Assembly (NCBI RefSeq): GCF_002017875.1
Contig: NZ_MUFV01000001.1
Coordinates: 2,506,501 to 2,570,500 of the forward strand
Direction of reading: 5' to 3'
Length of the DNA: 64,000 nt
From: Deinococcus sp. LM3
GTDB lineage: Bacteria > Deinococcota > Deinococci > Deinococcales > Deinococcaceae
The notes below the pieces were generated by a model. The model worked only from the letters and a program-made list of their open reading frames with translations, was not told the origin of the DNA and did not search any database. The position numbers and the translations under genes are program-made. This document shows positions 46,575 to 61,153 of the stretch, piece after piece. Numbering within the stretch: position 1 is the stretch's first letter; the number at the start of each line of letters is the position of its first letter.

Positions 46575-47747
46575 ATGACCGACCACGCCGACCCGCTCGC
46601 TCCCCGCCTGCTCACCTGCGACGTACTGTTCACCGGCATGGGGGGCGCGCAGTCGCCGGGTGGCGTGGTCGTGGTGGGCGGCACGGTCGCTGCGACGGGT
46701 GACCCGGCCGCGCTGCGCGCCTCGTACCCGCACGCGCGCGAGGAAGCGGTGGGCGGCGTGATCGCGCCGCCGCCCGTGAACGCCCACACGCACCTGGACA
46801 TGAGCCGTTACGAGTTCACGGCCCTGCCGTACTTCCGCTGGATTCCGGAGGTGGTCGTCCCGCAGCGCGAGAAACGCAGCGTGGAGGCCGCCCTGCACGG
46901 CGCGGACACCCTGCGCGACCTGGGCTCGGGCGGCGTGGGCGACATCGTGTACATGCATGCCCCGGAGGTCATGGACGCCCTGCTGGCCCGCGAGGACCTG
47001 AGCGGCGTCCTGTACTACGAGGCGCTGGGCACCTTCCCGGACAGGGCGGACGACATCTTCCGCACCATCCGCGAGCGCCTTGAACGCTGGCGCCGTCTGG
47101 AACGCCCCGGCGGGCCGCGCGTGGGCCTGTCCCCGCACACGCCGCACACCGTCAGCCACCGCCTGATGCGGCTGCTGTGCGACTACGCCGCCGGCGAGGG
47201 CCTGCCCGTGCAGATCCATGTGGCCGAACACCCCGCCGAGCACGAGCTGTACACGCGCGGCGGCGGCCCCATCTGGGACAACCGTCTGGCGCCCTTCTAC
47301 CCCGACACCTTCGCGGAGGTGATCGGCCGCGCGCCGGAACCGGGGCTGACACCCGTGCGCTACCTCGACGAACTGGGCGTGCTGAACGCGAAACCCACCC
47401 TGATCCACATGGTGAACGTCACCCCGGACGACATTGTGCGCGTGGCCCGCGCAGGCAGCGCCGTCGTCACCTGCCCGCGCAGCAACCACCACCTGGAGTG
47501 CGGGGTGTTCCCCTGGGCGGCCTTCGCGGCGGCCGGGGTGGAGGTCGCGCTGGGCACCGATTCCGTCGCCAGTGGCGGCTCGCTCGACGTGCGAGAGGAC
47601 GTGGCGTTCGCTCGCACGTTGTACCCCACCCTGGACCCGCGCGTGATCGTGCGCGCCGCCGTCAAGGGCGGTCACCGCGTGCTGGGCAGCCGCGCCCCGT
47701 TCATCCGCCGGGGCGAGGCGTGGAACGAGGCGTACCTCTGGCGCTGA
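46575..47747 (+). CDS. amidohydrolase (cytosine deaminase/chlorohydrolase-like)
   Basis: 390 residues. TAGCAT seven nt before the ATG at 46575 decides the start (an ATG at 46566 would overlap the box). Metal-site motifs: NAHTHLDMSRYEF, QIHVAEHPAEHEL, LIHMVNVTPDDI and the final Asp in ALGTDSVASGGSLDVREDV. Deaminates or dechlorinates a heterocyclic substrate. Aminofutalosine deaminase of menaquinone synthesis is one possibility in this lineage, not demonstrated. Confidence 0.88.
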   Translation: MTDHADPLAPRLLTCDVLFTGMGGAQSPGGVVVVGGTVAATGDPAALRASYPHAREEAVGGVIAPPPVNAHTHLDMSRYEFTALPYFRWIPEVVVPQREKRSVEAALHGADTLRDLGSGGVGDIVYMHAPEVMDALLAREDLSGVLYYEALGTFPDRADDIFRTIRERLERWRRLERPGGPRVGLSPHTPHTVSHRLMRLLCDYAAGEGLPVQIHVAEHPAEHELYTRGGGPIWDNRLAPFYPDTFAEVIGRAPEPGLTPVRYLDELGVLNAKPTLIHMVNVTPDDIVRVARAGSAVVTCPRSNHHLECGVFPWAAFAAAGVEVALGTDSVASGGSLDVREDVAFARTLYPTLDPRVIVRAAVKGGHRVLGSRAPFIRRGEAWNEAYLWR

Positions 47748-47777
47748 CGGGCGGGACGCAGGCCGGGAGAAGCGGCC

Positions 47778-48242
47778 TTACTGCCGGACGTTCGCCTCGC
47801 AGGTGCCGTTGGCGACCGGCTGCCCGCCGCGCAGCATGGTCAGGCGACCCTGGTAGGGGAGGCTCAGCAGGGTCGTGACCTCACAGGTGTAGGTGGTGTT
47901 CCCGGTTCCCACCCACGAGAACGTCAGGTACCGGCGGTCCGGGTCGTAACGCGCTACGCCGAAGCCCTCGCGCCCGGCCGCGAAGGCGTCGAGGCGGTCG
48001 CGTTCGTTCACGCTGGCCGTCCCACCCGGCACGTCCACGAGATCCTGGATGCCGATGGTGGCCGCCACGCTCCGGCCGTCGATGGGGCCGCCGACCGTCC
48101 AGGTCTCACCGACCGTGAGTGGCCCCGCCTGACGCGGCGGTGGCCCCTCGGCGTCGCGGGTGGCCAGCAGGGACGCCACGGGCGCGCAGGACGCCATCAG
48201 GACGGGAAGCAGCAGGGCGGCAGGCAGCACACGCAGGGTCAT
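47778..48242 (-). CDS. small lipoprotein
   Basis: 154 residues from MTLRVLPAALLLPVLMASCA; TATGCT six nt upstream fixes this start. The lipobox LMASC places it at the envelope. The mature part (LTVGETWTVGGPIDG, RYLTFSWVGTGNTTYTCEV, NGTCEANVRQ) has two Cys and a beta-rich pattern. The layout resembles the lipoprotein at 62586-63071. Function unknown. Confidence 0.75.
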   Translation of the reverse strand: MTLRVLPAALLLPVLMASCAPVASLLATRDAEGPPPRQAGPLTVGETWTVGGPIDGRSVAATIGIQDLVDVPGGTASVNERDRLDAFAAGREGFGVARYDPDRRYLTFSWVGTGNTTYTCEVTTLLSLPYQGRLTMLRGGQPVANGTCEANVRQ

Positions 48243-48397
48243 GCGCAGAGCATACGGGGCACACATGAGGACGGGTATTCCGCCGCCCCTGGAGCGGGCG
48301 TTCATGGTGTCTGAGTGATCCGTACTCAAGTTGCTTATGCGCGGCTCACTGAAATCCGAACGTGTGCGGCCCGCGCCGCGCGTTATACTCACTTGTC

Positions 48398-51007
<2,610 letters not shown>

Positions 51008-51050
51008 ACATCAGCGGCCCCACACGCCGTCAGGCGGCGGGGAGATTCAG

Positions 51051-51079
51051 GGCGCGCACTTCAACGTGCGCGCCTTTCT
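51051..51079 (+). terminator. rho-independent terminator of secA
   Basis: GGCGCGCAC, loop TTCAAC, GTGCGCGCC, then TTTCT. Confidence 0.85.
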
Positions 51080-51153
51080 GCGTTATGAGGAGGGAGGGCA
51101 CGTCTGGGTGGCGCGCCTCTCTGGTGAGGCCAGGAATGTTGTCGGTAAGCTCA

Positions 51154-51286
51154 TACGGATTCCGTTTGTTTCGCCAACAATCCGGAACTTCACCGGATTG
51201 CCGGCTCCACGTCCGGAACCCGTTTTGCTCCCACTCGCTTCGCTCGGATTGAACGGGCTTTGCAGTCCATTCAATCGGAGTCCGTA
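51154..51286. mobile_element. MITE-like element, copy F
   Basis: TACGGATTCCGTTTG to CGGAGTCCGTA, flanked by TCA 51151-51153 and TCA 51287-51289. Confidence 0.85.
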
Positions 51287-51400
51287 TCAGTGATGAGCGG
51301 TGCGGGCTGGCCCATTGGACTGAGGGAAGGACCTGACCATGATCACCAACCGCAACGGCCCCCGCAGAAAGCCGAAAGCGGCATTCAGGACTCGTCCCTA

Positions 51401-51709
51401 TCAGCCGCCCAGTCGCTGATCAATCTGAGCAGCCCGCCACAGGTAGAACAGGGCCAGACTGCCGAGGATGGTCGCCGCCACGGCCATTGTCACCATGATG
51501 CCCGTCAGGACAGCGTTCGTGTGGGCGCTGCGTTTCGGATTCGGGTATCGCCAGAAGTCAAAGGCTATGACCGCGAACAGCGCAGTCCGTACCAGGTAAA
51601 GTGCGATCGCTTCGACGCCCCAGGTGTCATGGGTGAACAGCAGGGTGAAGGTCAGGAGCGGCCCGGCCAACCACAGAAACCGAGGTGCGACGGGTTGCTG
51701 TTGGATCAT
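51401..51709 (-). CDS. small membrane protein
   Basis: 102 residues from MIQQQPVAPRF; three hydrophobic segments (FLWLAGPLLTFTLLF, AIALYLVRTALFAVIAF, VMTVAMAVAATILGSLALFY-like ending) and a short basic loop. An upstream in-frame start adds 14 polar residues. Family not recognised. Confidence 0.65.
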   Translation of the reverse strand: MIQQQPVAPRFLWLAGPLLTFTLLFTHDTWGVEAIALYLVRTALFAVIAFDFWRYPNPKRSAHTNAVLTGIMVTMAVAATILGSLALFYLWRAAQIDQRLGG

Positions 51710-52110
51710 GCTTCTCGTCGTACCACGAAAAGGCAGGGCGACAGCATCCATGTGCGGTGCAAGGCTGGGGCAGAGCTTGAGTTGGCTCTGGGCAGGGGCA
51801 AGCAGAACCCGAAGTTACGTGGCGGGGCCGCGAACTACTACGCGGTGCGTCTGCGCCTACCTCACGGGTACACCCGGAAGCTCCCCGGAATCCGAGATGA
51901 GGCAGTGGGCAGAGTGCCGTTCCGGCAGACCAGCTGAGGGCAGGGGGCTTTGAGCGGCTCTTGATCCTTCAAGGACAGCCCATGTGGGTCATAAGGGGCG
52001 CTCACGCGGCCAGCCTAGGCTGAATTCACCCACAATTCAGGCCGACCGGGTGAAGTCGGTGAGGGCCAACCCCGCCTCAGCGCGGGGTTTTGACTGTGCT
52101 GCTGCGGTGA
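51710..52110. other. stretch without a convincing gene
   Basis: Frames here are short and lack a domain; one (about 51760-51937) reads RLRLPHGYTRKLPGIRDEAV and could be a decayed gene end. A terminator follows at 52068-52091. Confidence 0.4.
52068..52091 (+). terminator. rho-independent terminator
   Basis: AACCCCGC, loop CTCAGC, GCGGGGTT, followed by TT. No intact gene precedes it directly. Confidence 0.7.
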
Positions 52111-52243
52111 TACGGATTCCGTTTGTTTCGCCAACAATCCGGAACTTCACCGGATTGCCGGCTCCACGTCCGGAACCCGCCCCTCTCCCACTCGCTTCGC
52201 TCGGATTGAACGGGCTTTGCAGCCCATTCAATCGGAGTCCGTA
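52111..52243. mobile_element. MITE-like element, copy G
   Basis: TACGGATTCCGTTTG to CGGAGTCCGTA, flanked by TGA 52108-52110 and TGA 52244-52246. Its final A again forms an ATG with its flank, opening a frame to 52560. Confidence 0.85.
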
Positions 52244-52374
52244 TGAGTGGTCGGGCCGGGGAAGCGGAGATGGACGTTGCCTCAGCGTTCCCTGTAGAGG
52301 CGCTGAAGGTTAAGTTGAGCTCTCTTGAGAGGTCCGTCATGCCCCTGTATGAGTGCGCGGCGCACACTGCTGGT

Positions 52375-52560
52375 ATGAACCTGCTCCTGATCATGGCGGC
52401 CCTGACTCTCCTGATCATGCTGGGTGCCTTCGTTGCGCTCACGCGTGACGACCGCGCGCTGCTGCGGGAGCAGGAGGATCTTCCACTGGACCTGCAGCCT
52501 CTGCGGCCCCGTAACCGGCGGGTGGCGGACCCGGAGCATTACCCGCAAGCGGCGGACTAA
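52375..52560 (+). CDS. single-TM small membrane protein
   Basis: 61 residues from MNLLLIMAALTLLIMLGAFV, one TM helix then a charged tail (RDDRALLREQEDLPLD). The frame is open back to an ATG created by repeat copy G (52243), which would add 44 residues of mixed sequence. The internal ATG is preferred because the hydrophobic helix then sits at the N-terminus. Function unknown. Confidence 0.55.
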   Translation: MNLLLIMAALTLLIMLGAFVALTRDDRALLREQEDLPLDLQPLRPRNRRVADPEHYPQAAD

Positions 52561-52603
52561 ACGCGTGACGGGTGGCGGTTTCCCCCCACACCGGGCCTTC
52601 TGA

Positions 52604-52736
52604 TACGGACTCCGATTGAATGGCTTACAAAGCCGTTCAATCCGAGCGGATGCGAGTAGGAGAGAAACGGGTTCCGGACGTGGAGTTAACAGATCGGTGG
52701 TGTTCCGATCTGTTAACGAAACAAACGGAATCCGTA
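52604..52736. mobile_element. MITE-like element, copy H, with a rewritten stem
   Basis: TACGGACTCCGATTGAATGG to CGGAATCCGTA, flanked by TGA 52601-52603 and TGA 52737-52739. The 13-bp stem is GTTAACAGATCGG/CCGATCTGTTAAC, differing from copy E at seven positions on each arm yet perfectly paired. Confidence 0.85.
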
Positions 52737-52805
52737 TGATGTCCTGACCAGTGGGCGTGTCTTCGCGATGCGCCCCCTTATTACGCCCACAGTAGAATGG
52801 GGGTT

Positions 52806-55595
<2,790 letters not shown>

Positions 55596-56156
55596 ATGAT
55601 GTGGGGGGTGGGCTGTGGGAACGGAGCCAGCCCCTCACACTTTCTTGTACGTCTGCCTGTCTGCCGCCGCCCCGGCGTACCCTGCGCGCATGACTATCAG
55701 GGCTGTCTTCTGGGATATCGGTGGGGTGCTCCTCACGAACGGCTGGGACCGCGAGCAACGCGCGGATGTTCTCTCACGCTTCGGGCTGGACCTGACCGAG
55801 TTTACCGAGCGGCACAAGTTGGCCGTGCCGGAACTCGAACTGGGCCGCATGACCCTCGACGAGTACCTGTCGCAGACGGTGTTCCACGCCCCGCGTGACT
55901 TTACCCGCGAGGCCTTCCGCGCCGCCATGGAAGCCGAGAGCCGCCCCCACGACGACGCCCTGGCCATCGCCCGTGACCTGAGTGGCCGGTACCGTACGTA
56001 CGCCCTGAACAACGAAGGCCACGACCTGAACGAGTGCCGCATCCGCACCTATGCCCTGCACGAGTTCCTGCTGGCCTTCTTCAGTTCCTGCTACCTGGGC
56101 GTCATGATACGGACTCCGATTAAGTAGATTATAATCGTTGCATCAAACAGATACCT

Positions 56157-57202
56157 CTGACCGCTCCTCTCGCGCATGACGCTGACACCTTCTGGCATCT
56201 CTACCGGGCCAGTACCTGTGCCGTCGAACGACGCAGAGCTCAACTCTTCGCACTCCTCGCAGAAGGACGCCCCGTGCCAGAGATCCTTCAAGTGACCCGG
56301 TACAACCGGGTCACAGTCTACGGACTGGTCAAGCGCTACCGCGAACAGGGGCTCGCTGGCCTCCGTGACGCGCGTCACGCCAACCAGGGCGCTCCCCGCC
56401 TCCTGACGGCCGAGCAACAACAAACCCTGGCTGCCCGACTGCACGCCGACTTCGAGCAGGGCATCGTGTGGTCCGGTAAAGACGTTCAAGACTGGCTTCA
56501 GCAGCAGTACGGAATGGCCGTCCATCTCGGGCGCACCTATGAATTCCTACGGGCGGCGGGCTTCACGCCTCAACGCCCTCGACCCCGGCACGTTGGCGGC
56601 GATGAGGCCGCCAAGGAAGCGTTCAAAACAAAGTCCTGACCGAGACGCTCCGCCTGGCGGAGCGTCTCTCACCGCGTGTCTCTCTGTGGTGCATGGACGA
56701 ACATCGAATCGGGCTCAAACCGATCCGGCGTTCCATGTGGGCGCCAACTGGGCAGCCGTTGACGTGTCCAGTTCAGCCTGGATACGAGTGGTTGTATGTG
56801 TACGCGTTTGTCAATCCGGAGAGTGGCGAGAGCTTGTTCTGGTTGATCCCGGTGGTGAACAAGCAGGCGTATGCGGCCGTCATGACGGCGTTTGCGCAGA
56901 AGGTCGGCGCGGGCGCCGACCATCGTGTGTTGGTCGTTCAGGATGGGGCCGGTTTCCATTTGCCACCGGATGACGGGCATCCTGAGGGGATTCAGACGGT
57001 GACGTTGCCGCCGTACTCGCCGGAATTGCAGCCAGCGGAACGGCTGTGGGAGTTGACGGATGTACCGATTGCGAATCGAGCGTTCAAGAGCATCAAGGAG
57101 GTGGAGGCAGCACTCTCGGATCGCTGCGTCTGGTTGGAAGGTCAACCTGATCTGGTCACTCGTCACACGCTCTTCTACTGGTGGCCCTTGTTGGCTAATT
57201 AA
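56157..57202 (+). CDS. IS630-family transposase made by -1 frameshift
   Basis: Frame 1 (open from 56124 to 56639; no ATG, CTG at 56157 or GTG at 56274 possible) holds the HTH: RYNRVTVYGLVKRYREQGL and GIVWSGKDVQDWLQQQYGM. Frame 2 (to 57202) holds the DDE domain: LWCMDEHRIGL, LVVQDGAGFH and LPPYSPELQPAERLWE. The frames join at A-AAG (56630-56633), eight nt before a 12-bp hairpin, giving about 348 residues. Left alone, frame 1 stops at 56637. Confidence 0.88.
56630..56668 (+). promoter_or_regulatory. probable programmed -1 ribosomal frameshift site
   Basis: Slippery A-AAG (56630-56633) in ACA-AAG-TCC-TGA; spacer of eight nt; hairpin GAGACGCTCCGC, CTG, GCGGAGCGTCTC (56642-56668), perfectly paired. 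This combination and spacing is typical of IS frameshift signals. Confidence 0.85.
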
Positions 57203-57402
57203 TCGGAATCCGTATGAAACCCAACCCCGCCATCTACCGCCTGGGCCTGAACCTCGCCAGCCTCCGCCCCGAGGAGACCGTCATGATCGACGACCGCGCG
57301 CAGAACGCCGAGGCGGCCCGCTCGGTCGGCATGCACGCCGTGCGGTACGAGAACGCCGCGCAGCTCCGGGAGGAACTGGCGGCGCTGGGCGTGAAGTAGG
57401 GG

Positions 57403-57642
57403 ATGGGGGAGATGACGACTGACCGTCAGGAAGCTAATTTTGCCCTGCTGACCCTGCTTTTACAGGAAGTCGACGATCACCCTGATCTCAGATTCGGCCA
57501 GCTGCTCTGGAATCTGGGAATCTTGATGCGGGTTAGTTCGGGGAACATCCTTGACCCCCACGCTGAAGAGTCCACAGTGACGCTCCGACGCGTTCAGCAG
57601 CGATTGGAAGTGACAAAGCAGAGGTCCGATCCGCCCGATTGA
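57403..57642 (+). CDS. small hypothetical protein
   Basis: 79 residues, beginning three nt after the broken HAD gene (ATG at 57412 is an alternative). The conserved-looking LLQEVDDHPDLRFGQLLWNLGIL resembles a small family of uncharacterised proteins with an RFGQLL core. No membrane segment. Its expression may now depend on a promoter at the IS end or on the IS transcript. Confidence 0.6.
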   Translation: MGEMTTDRQEANFALLTLLLQEVDDHPDLRFGQLLWNLGILMRVSSGNILDPHAEESTVTLRRVQQRLEVTKQRSDPPD

Positions 57643-57646
57643 TCGT

Positions 57647-57925
57647 TTACCCCTGCGTCAGGAACGCTTTGACGGCGCTGAGGCTGCCGGTGTCGAGCAG
57701 CAACTTGCCGCTGGGGCAGTGGAGCAGGGCGGGTGTGCGGGCCAGGGCGTGTGCTTCGGCGAGCTGTGCGAAGGCGTCGGGTTGTTCCTGGCGGTGCAGG
57801 ACCTCGATCTGGGCGTCGAACGCGCCGCGCAGGGGCAGGGCCAGCATGCGCTTGAGGGTTTCGCACTGCGGGCACTGGTCCTGCGTGAACAGCACGAACG
57901 GCCGGTTCTGATCGGTGTCAGTCAT
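57647..57925 (-). CDS. glutaredoxin/NrdH-like redoxin
   Basis: 92 residues; active site LFTQDQCPQCETLKRML, cis-Pro in RTPALLHCPSGKLLLDTG. Its ATG lies within the end of nrdF (8-nt overlap), and it is the last gene of the ribonucleotide reductase operon, so it is probably the electron donor for that enzyme. Confidence 0.85.
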   Translation of the reverse strand: MTDTDQNRPFVLFTQDQCPQCETLKRMLALPLRGAFDAQIEVLHRQEQPDAFAQLAEAHALARTPALLHCPSGKLLLDTGSLSAVKAFLTQG

Positions 57926-58916
57926 GCGCGACCGCCGTGCGTTCGGGCCAGAGTTCCGCGAAGTCCTCGTCGGCCAGGGGTTCCACGTTCAGTTTGGCGT
58001 AGCTGCTGCCCTTGGCGCTGAAGAAGTCGTGCGTGGTGCCTCGCGTGCGGATGCCGTTCAGGACGACCGGGTTGATGTCCTCGTCCGGGAAGCGGCGCGG
58101 GAGGCCCAGGTTGTCGGCCAGCACGTTGAAGTTGAAGCGGATGAAGCGCCCCACGTCCTCGGTCAGGCCCACCCCGGCGTACAGGGTGTCGGTGTACGCC
58201 AGTTCGTTGCGGTACAGGGTGTCCAGCGCGCCGTCGAACCACGCCAGGGCTTCTGCCTGCTGCGCCTCGCTCAGGGCCTCGAAGCGTTCCTGGGCGAGCA
58301 GCGCCACGTACACGCCGTGCACGGCCTCGTCGAGGATGATCAGGTTGAAGATCTCGCCGGCCGACACCATGCGGCCCTGCCCGGCCATCAGTAGCGGGTA
58401 GTAGAAGCCGCTGTAGAACAGTGCCGTTTCCAGCATGCACGACACGACCATCTTGCGCCACAGCCCGAAGTCGCTGGTGTCCGGGTCGGCGAACACGTCC
58501 TGAATGAACGCGATCTTGAACTGAAGTTGCGGCTGTGATTCCACCCATGCGAACACGGCGCGCTCCTCGGTGGTGGACAGGAATGTCTTGTTCATCAGGC
58601 TGTAGGAGCGGGCGTGAATGTCTTCCATCATGCCCTGGAATTGCAGGGTCGCCTTGCGGATGTGGCCCGGCACCAGCCCACGCAGGGCGGGCATGCCGAC
58701 CTCGCCCTGCAGGGTGTCCAGGGCGTTCAGGCCGGCCGAGGCGTGCATGTACGTCCAGCGTTCGGCGTCGGTCAGGGACTTCCAGACGATGGCGTCATTC
58801 GACAGCGGAATCTCTTCCGGGAACCACAGTTGCGAGGTGTACTTCTCGTAGAACGTGACCGAGAAGCTGTCCTCGGGTTCGCTCCAGTTCGTGGCAGTAA
58901 AGGGGGTTCGGGTCAT
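57918..58916 (-). CDS. nrdF: class Ib ribonucleotide reductase beta subunit
   Basis: 332 residues from MTRTPFTATNWSEPEDSFSV. Di-metal carboxylate ligands are in MMEDIHARSYSLM (E..H), MLETALFYSG and ILDEAVHGVYVALL (E..H); LWFPEEIPLSNDAIVWKSLT is the family's N-terminal block. It supplies the tyrosyl radical to NrdE. The start at 58916 is chosen because frames further upstream lose similarity. Confidence 0.95.
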   Translation of the reverse strand: MTRTPFTATNWSEPEDSFSVTFYEKYTSQLWFPEEIPLSNDAIVWKSLTDAERWTYMHASAGLNALDTLQGEVGMPALRGLVPGHIRKATLQFQGMMEDIHARSYSLMNKTFLSTTEERAVFAWVESQPQLQFKIAFIQDVFADPDTSDFGLWRKMVVSCMLETALFYSGFYYPLLMAGQGRMVSAGEIFNLIILDEAVHGVYVALLAQERFEALSEAQQAEALAWFDGALDTLYRNELAYTDTLYAGVGLTEDVGRFIRFNFNVLADNLGLPRRFPDEDINPVVLNGIRTRGTTHDFFSAKGSSYAKLNVEPLADEDFAELWPERTAVAHD

Positions 58917-59065
58917 GGGGAGTCTCACAGGGGGGGGTGGGGGAGGGGTTCGGTGTGGGGGCGCGGCGTTCCGTTCCACGGACGGGAGGACGGCACTCCC
59001 GTCCATTCCACTGCACGCCGCTGCCGGGTCGGTCTCTCGCTCCGCTCGGGGCCTGCGGCCCGCCG

Positions 59066-61153
59066 TCAGACGGCGCAGCTGAGGCACTCGTCGATGCTGA
59101 CCTTGCGCAGTCGCGTGTAGTACAGCGTTTTCAGCCCCTTGGCGTAGGCGTACAGGTAGTAGCGTTGCAGGGTGCGGGTGGTGGCGCTGCTGGGGATGAA
59201 CAGCGTGCAGCTGATGCCCTGGTCCACGTGCTTCTGCGCGGCGGCGACCGTGTCGATCACGCGGCGCTGGTCCATGTCGTACGCTTCCTCGTAGAACCAC
59301 TCGGTCAGTTCGCTTAAGTGCGGCATGGGGTAGATGGTGCGGGCCTTGTTGCTGGTGCGGGTCTCGACGCGTTCCGTGATGGGCATGATGCTGGCCGACG
59401 CGTTGCTGACGTAACTGATGCTACCCGTCGGGGCGATCGCCATGACGAACGAGTGCGCCAGCCCGTGCGTCTGGATGTCCTGTACCAGCTGCGCCCAGTC
59501 CTCGCGGGTGGGCAGCTGGTGACCGTCGAACAGCGCGGCGACTTCGGGCGTGCGGGGCGCGAAGTCCTGCGTGAGGTACTGCGCGAAGTGCTCGCCGCTC
59601 TGGTAGCGACTGCCTTCGAAGCCCCGGAACACGAAGCCGGTGTCGCGCGCGATCTCCATGCTGGCGCGGCGGGCGTGGTAGTGCACGGCCGCGAAGTACA
59701 CGTCCACGAACTCCAGCGCCTCGGGGCTGCCGTACGCGATCTCGTTCTTCGCCAGGAACGAGTGCAGGCCCATGGCGCCCAGGCCGATGCTGCGCATCTC
59801 GTCGTTGGCGCGGCGCACGGCGGGCACCTCCGTGATGCTGGTGGAGCGGGCCACGTCGTCCAGCATGCGCACGGCGGCGCGCACCACGCGGCCCAGGTCG
59901 CCACTGGCGACGCTCTGCTCGATCACCAGCGACGCGAGATTGCAGCTCACGTCCAGCCCCACCTGATCCTTCGCCTCCTGCCCGTAGGCGTGGAAGGTGC
60001 TGGGCAGCGTGGGTTGCAGGATCTCGCTGCACAGGTTGCTCATCTTGATCGTCCCGACGTTCGGGATGGGGTTCACGGCGTTCGCGTTGCCCTCGAACAG
60101 CAGGTACGGGTACCCGCTCTCGCCCTGCGTGACCGCGATCTCCTCCATGACACGCCGCGCCGACACGCGCTTCTTGCGGATGTCCGGGTTCGCGACCAGC
60201 GCGTCGTACTCGCGCGTCCAGTCGATGCTCGTGAACTCGCGCCCCGTCGCCTGGAACAGCGAGTGCGGGTAGAACTGGTAGATGTCCTCACCGGCCCGGA
60301 CCTTCTGCATGAACACGTCCGGCACGGTCGCCCCGACCGACAGGGTCTTCAGGCGCGCGTCCTCGTCCGTGGCGATCTTCTTGGCACTCAGGGTATCCAG
60401 GAAGTCGGCGTGCATGACGCTCAGGTAGATCGCCCCCGCGCCCGGCCGCTGCCCGGCCTGATCGGCGTAGCGCAGCATGTTGTCCAGCATCTTCGCCACG
60501 CCCATCACGCCCTTCGTGACGTTCTGAATGCCGCGCAGACTCTCGCCACGCGCGCGCAGGTTACTGACCTCCACGCCGATCCCGCCGCCGCCCTTGCTGA
60601 GTTCCGCCACGAACGACAGCGTCTTCGTGATGGAATCCAGGTTGTCCGTGCAGTCCTGCAAGAGGAAGCAACTGACCAGCCGCCCCGTGTTCGCCTTCCC
60701 GGAATTCATCAGGGTGGGCGTGGCCGGCGTGAACGTCTGGTTCACCAGATGATGCACGAGTTCCAGCGCCTCCTCGACGCTGCTGCTGCGCGCCAGGGCC
60801 GTCACGCTCAGGCGATCCTCGAAGCGCTCCAGCCACTGCTGGCGGTCCGGGGTCATGGTCGCGTACTCGCTGTAGAACTTGAACGCCCCCATGAACGACC
60901 GGAACCGGAAGTCGTAGCTGTACGCCCGCTGGAACACGGCCTTCACGTCACGCGGGTGGTACCGCGCGAACACCGCCGGGTCCCACACGCCCTTCTCGGT
61001 CATGTACGCGACCTTCTCGGCCAGCGTCGGGAACGTCACGGTATTGGGGTTCACCTTCTCCGTGAAGTACGCCCGCAGCGCCTGCGCGTCATGGCTCGTG
61101 TCGATGTGCGTGCCCGAAAGCACCCGGTTGTTCAGTTCAATCCAGCGTTCCAT
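59066..61153 (-). CDS. nrdE: class Ib ribonucleotide reductase alpha subunit
   Basis: 695 residues from MERWIELNNRVLSGTHIDTS, without an N-terminal ATP cone. Active-site Cys in NTGRLVSCFLLQ, radical-site NLCSEILQPTL, DVSCNLASLVIEQS, and the C-terminal redox pair in DECLSCAV. It overlaps nrdI by 17 nt. Reduces ribonucleoside diphosphates with NrdF and the redoxin encoded downstream. A stretch of 149 bp separates it from nrdF. Confidence 0.96.
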   Translation of the reverse strand: MERWIELNNRVLSGTHIDTSHDAQALRAYFTEKVNPNTVTFPTLAEKVAYMTEKGVWDPAVFARYHPRDVKAVFQRAYSYDFRFRSFMGAFKFYSEYATMTPDRQQWLERFEDRLSVTALARSSSVEEALELVHHLVNQTFTPATPTLMNSGKANTGRLVSCFLLQDCTDNLDSITKTLSFVAELSKGGGGIGVEVSNLRARGESLRGIQNVTKGVMGVAKMLDNMLRYADQAGQRPGAGAIYLSVMHADFLDTLSAKKIATDEDARLKTLSVGATVPDVFMQKVRAGEDIYQFYPHSLFQATGREFTSIDWTREYDALVANPDIRKKRVSARRVMEEIAVTQGESGYPYLLFEGNANAVNPIPNVGTIKMSNLCSEILQPTLPSTFHAYGQEAKDQVGLDVSCNLASLVIEQSVASGDLGRVVRAAVRMLDDVARSTSITEVPAVRRANDEMRSIGLGAMGLHSFLAKNEIAYGSPEALEFVDVYFAAVHYHARRASMEIARDTGFVFRGFEGSRYQSGEHFAQYLTQDFAPRTPEVAALFDGHQLPTREDWAQLVQDIQTHGLAHSFVMAIAPTGSISYVSNASASIMPITERVETRTSNKARTIYPMPHLSELTEWFYEEAYDMDQRRVIDTVAAAQKHVDQGISCTLFIPSSATTRTLQRYYLYAYAKGLKTLYYTRLRKVSIDECLSCAV

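Larger units (their letters stand above)
56108..57214 (+). mobile_element. IS630-type insertion sequence (1107 bp)
   Basis: Terminal inverted repeats TACGGACTCCGATTAAGTAG (left) and TACGGATTCCGATTAATTAG (right, reverse complement) match at 18 of 20 bases. A TGA triplet flanks both ends (56105-56107, 57215-57217). The two transposase frames fill it. The MITE-like elements in this window share the TACGGAYTCCG termini and the same type of triplet flank. Confidence 0.92.
55690..57399 (+). pseudogene. HAD-superfamily hydrolase gene split by an insertion sequence
   Basis: The 5' part (55690-56107) encodes FWDIGGVLLTNGWDREQRAD with the catalytic Asp motif, and a cap domain up to FFSSCYLGVM. The 3' part (57215-57399) continues KPNPAIYRLGLNLASLRPEE and MIDDRAQNAEAARSVGM (motifs III and IV). 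Deleting the IS and one TGA gives an unbroken GTC-ATG-AAA-CCC reading frame of about 200 residues. TACCCT lies six nt before the ATG. The gene is almost certainly inactive. Confidence 0.9.

Noticed and set aside
51066..51293. Small ORF (RAFLRYEEGGHVWVARLSGE) possibly interrupted by repeat copy F
   Set aside because: Removing the element does join a frame ending at TGA near 51337, but the start lies within the secA terminator and no family is seen.
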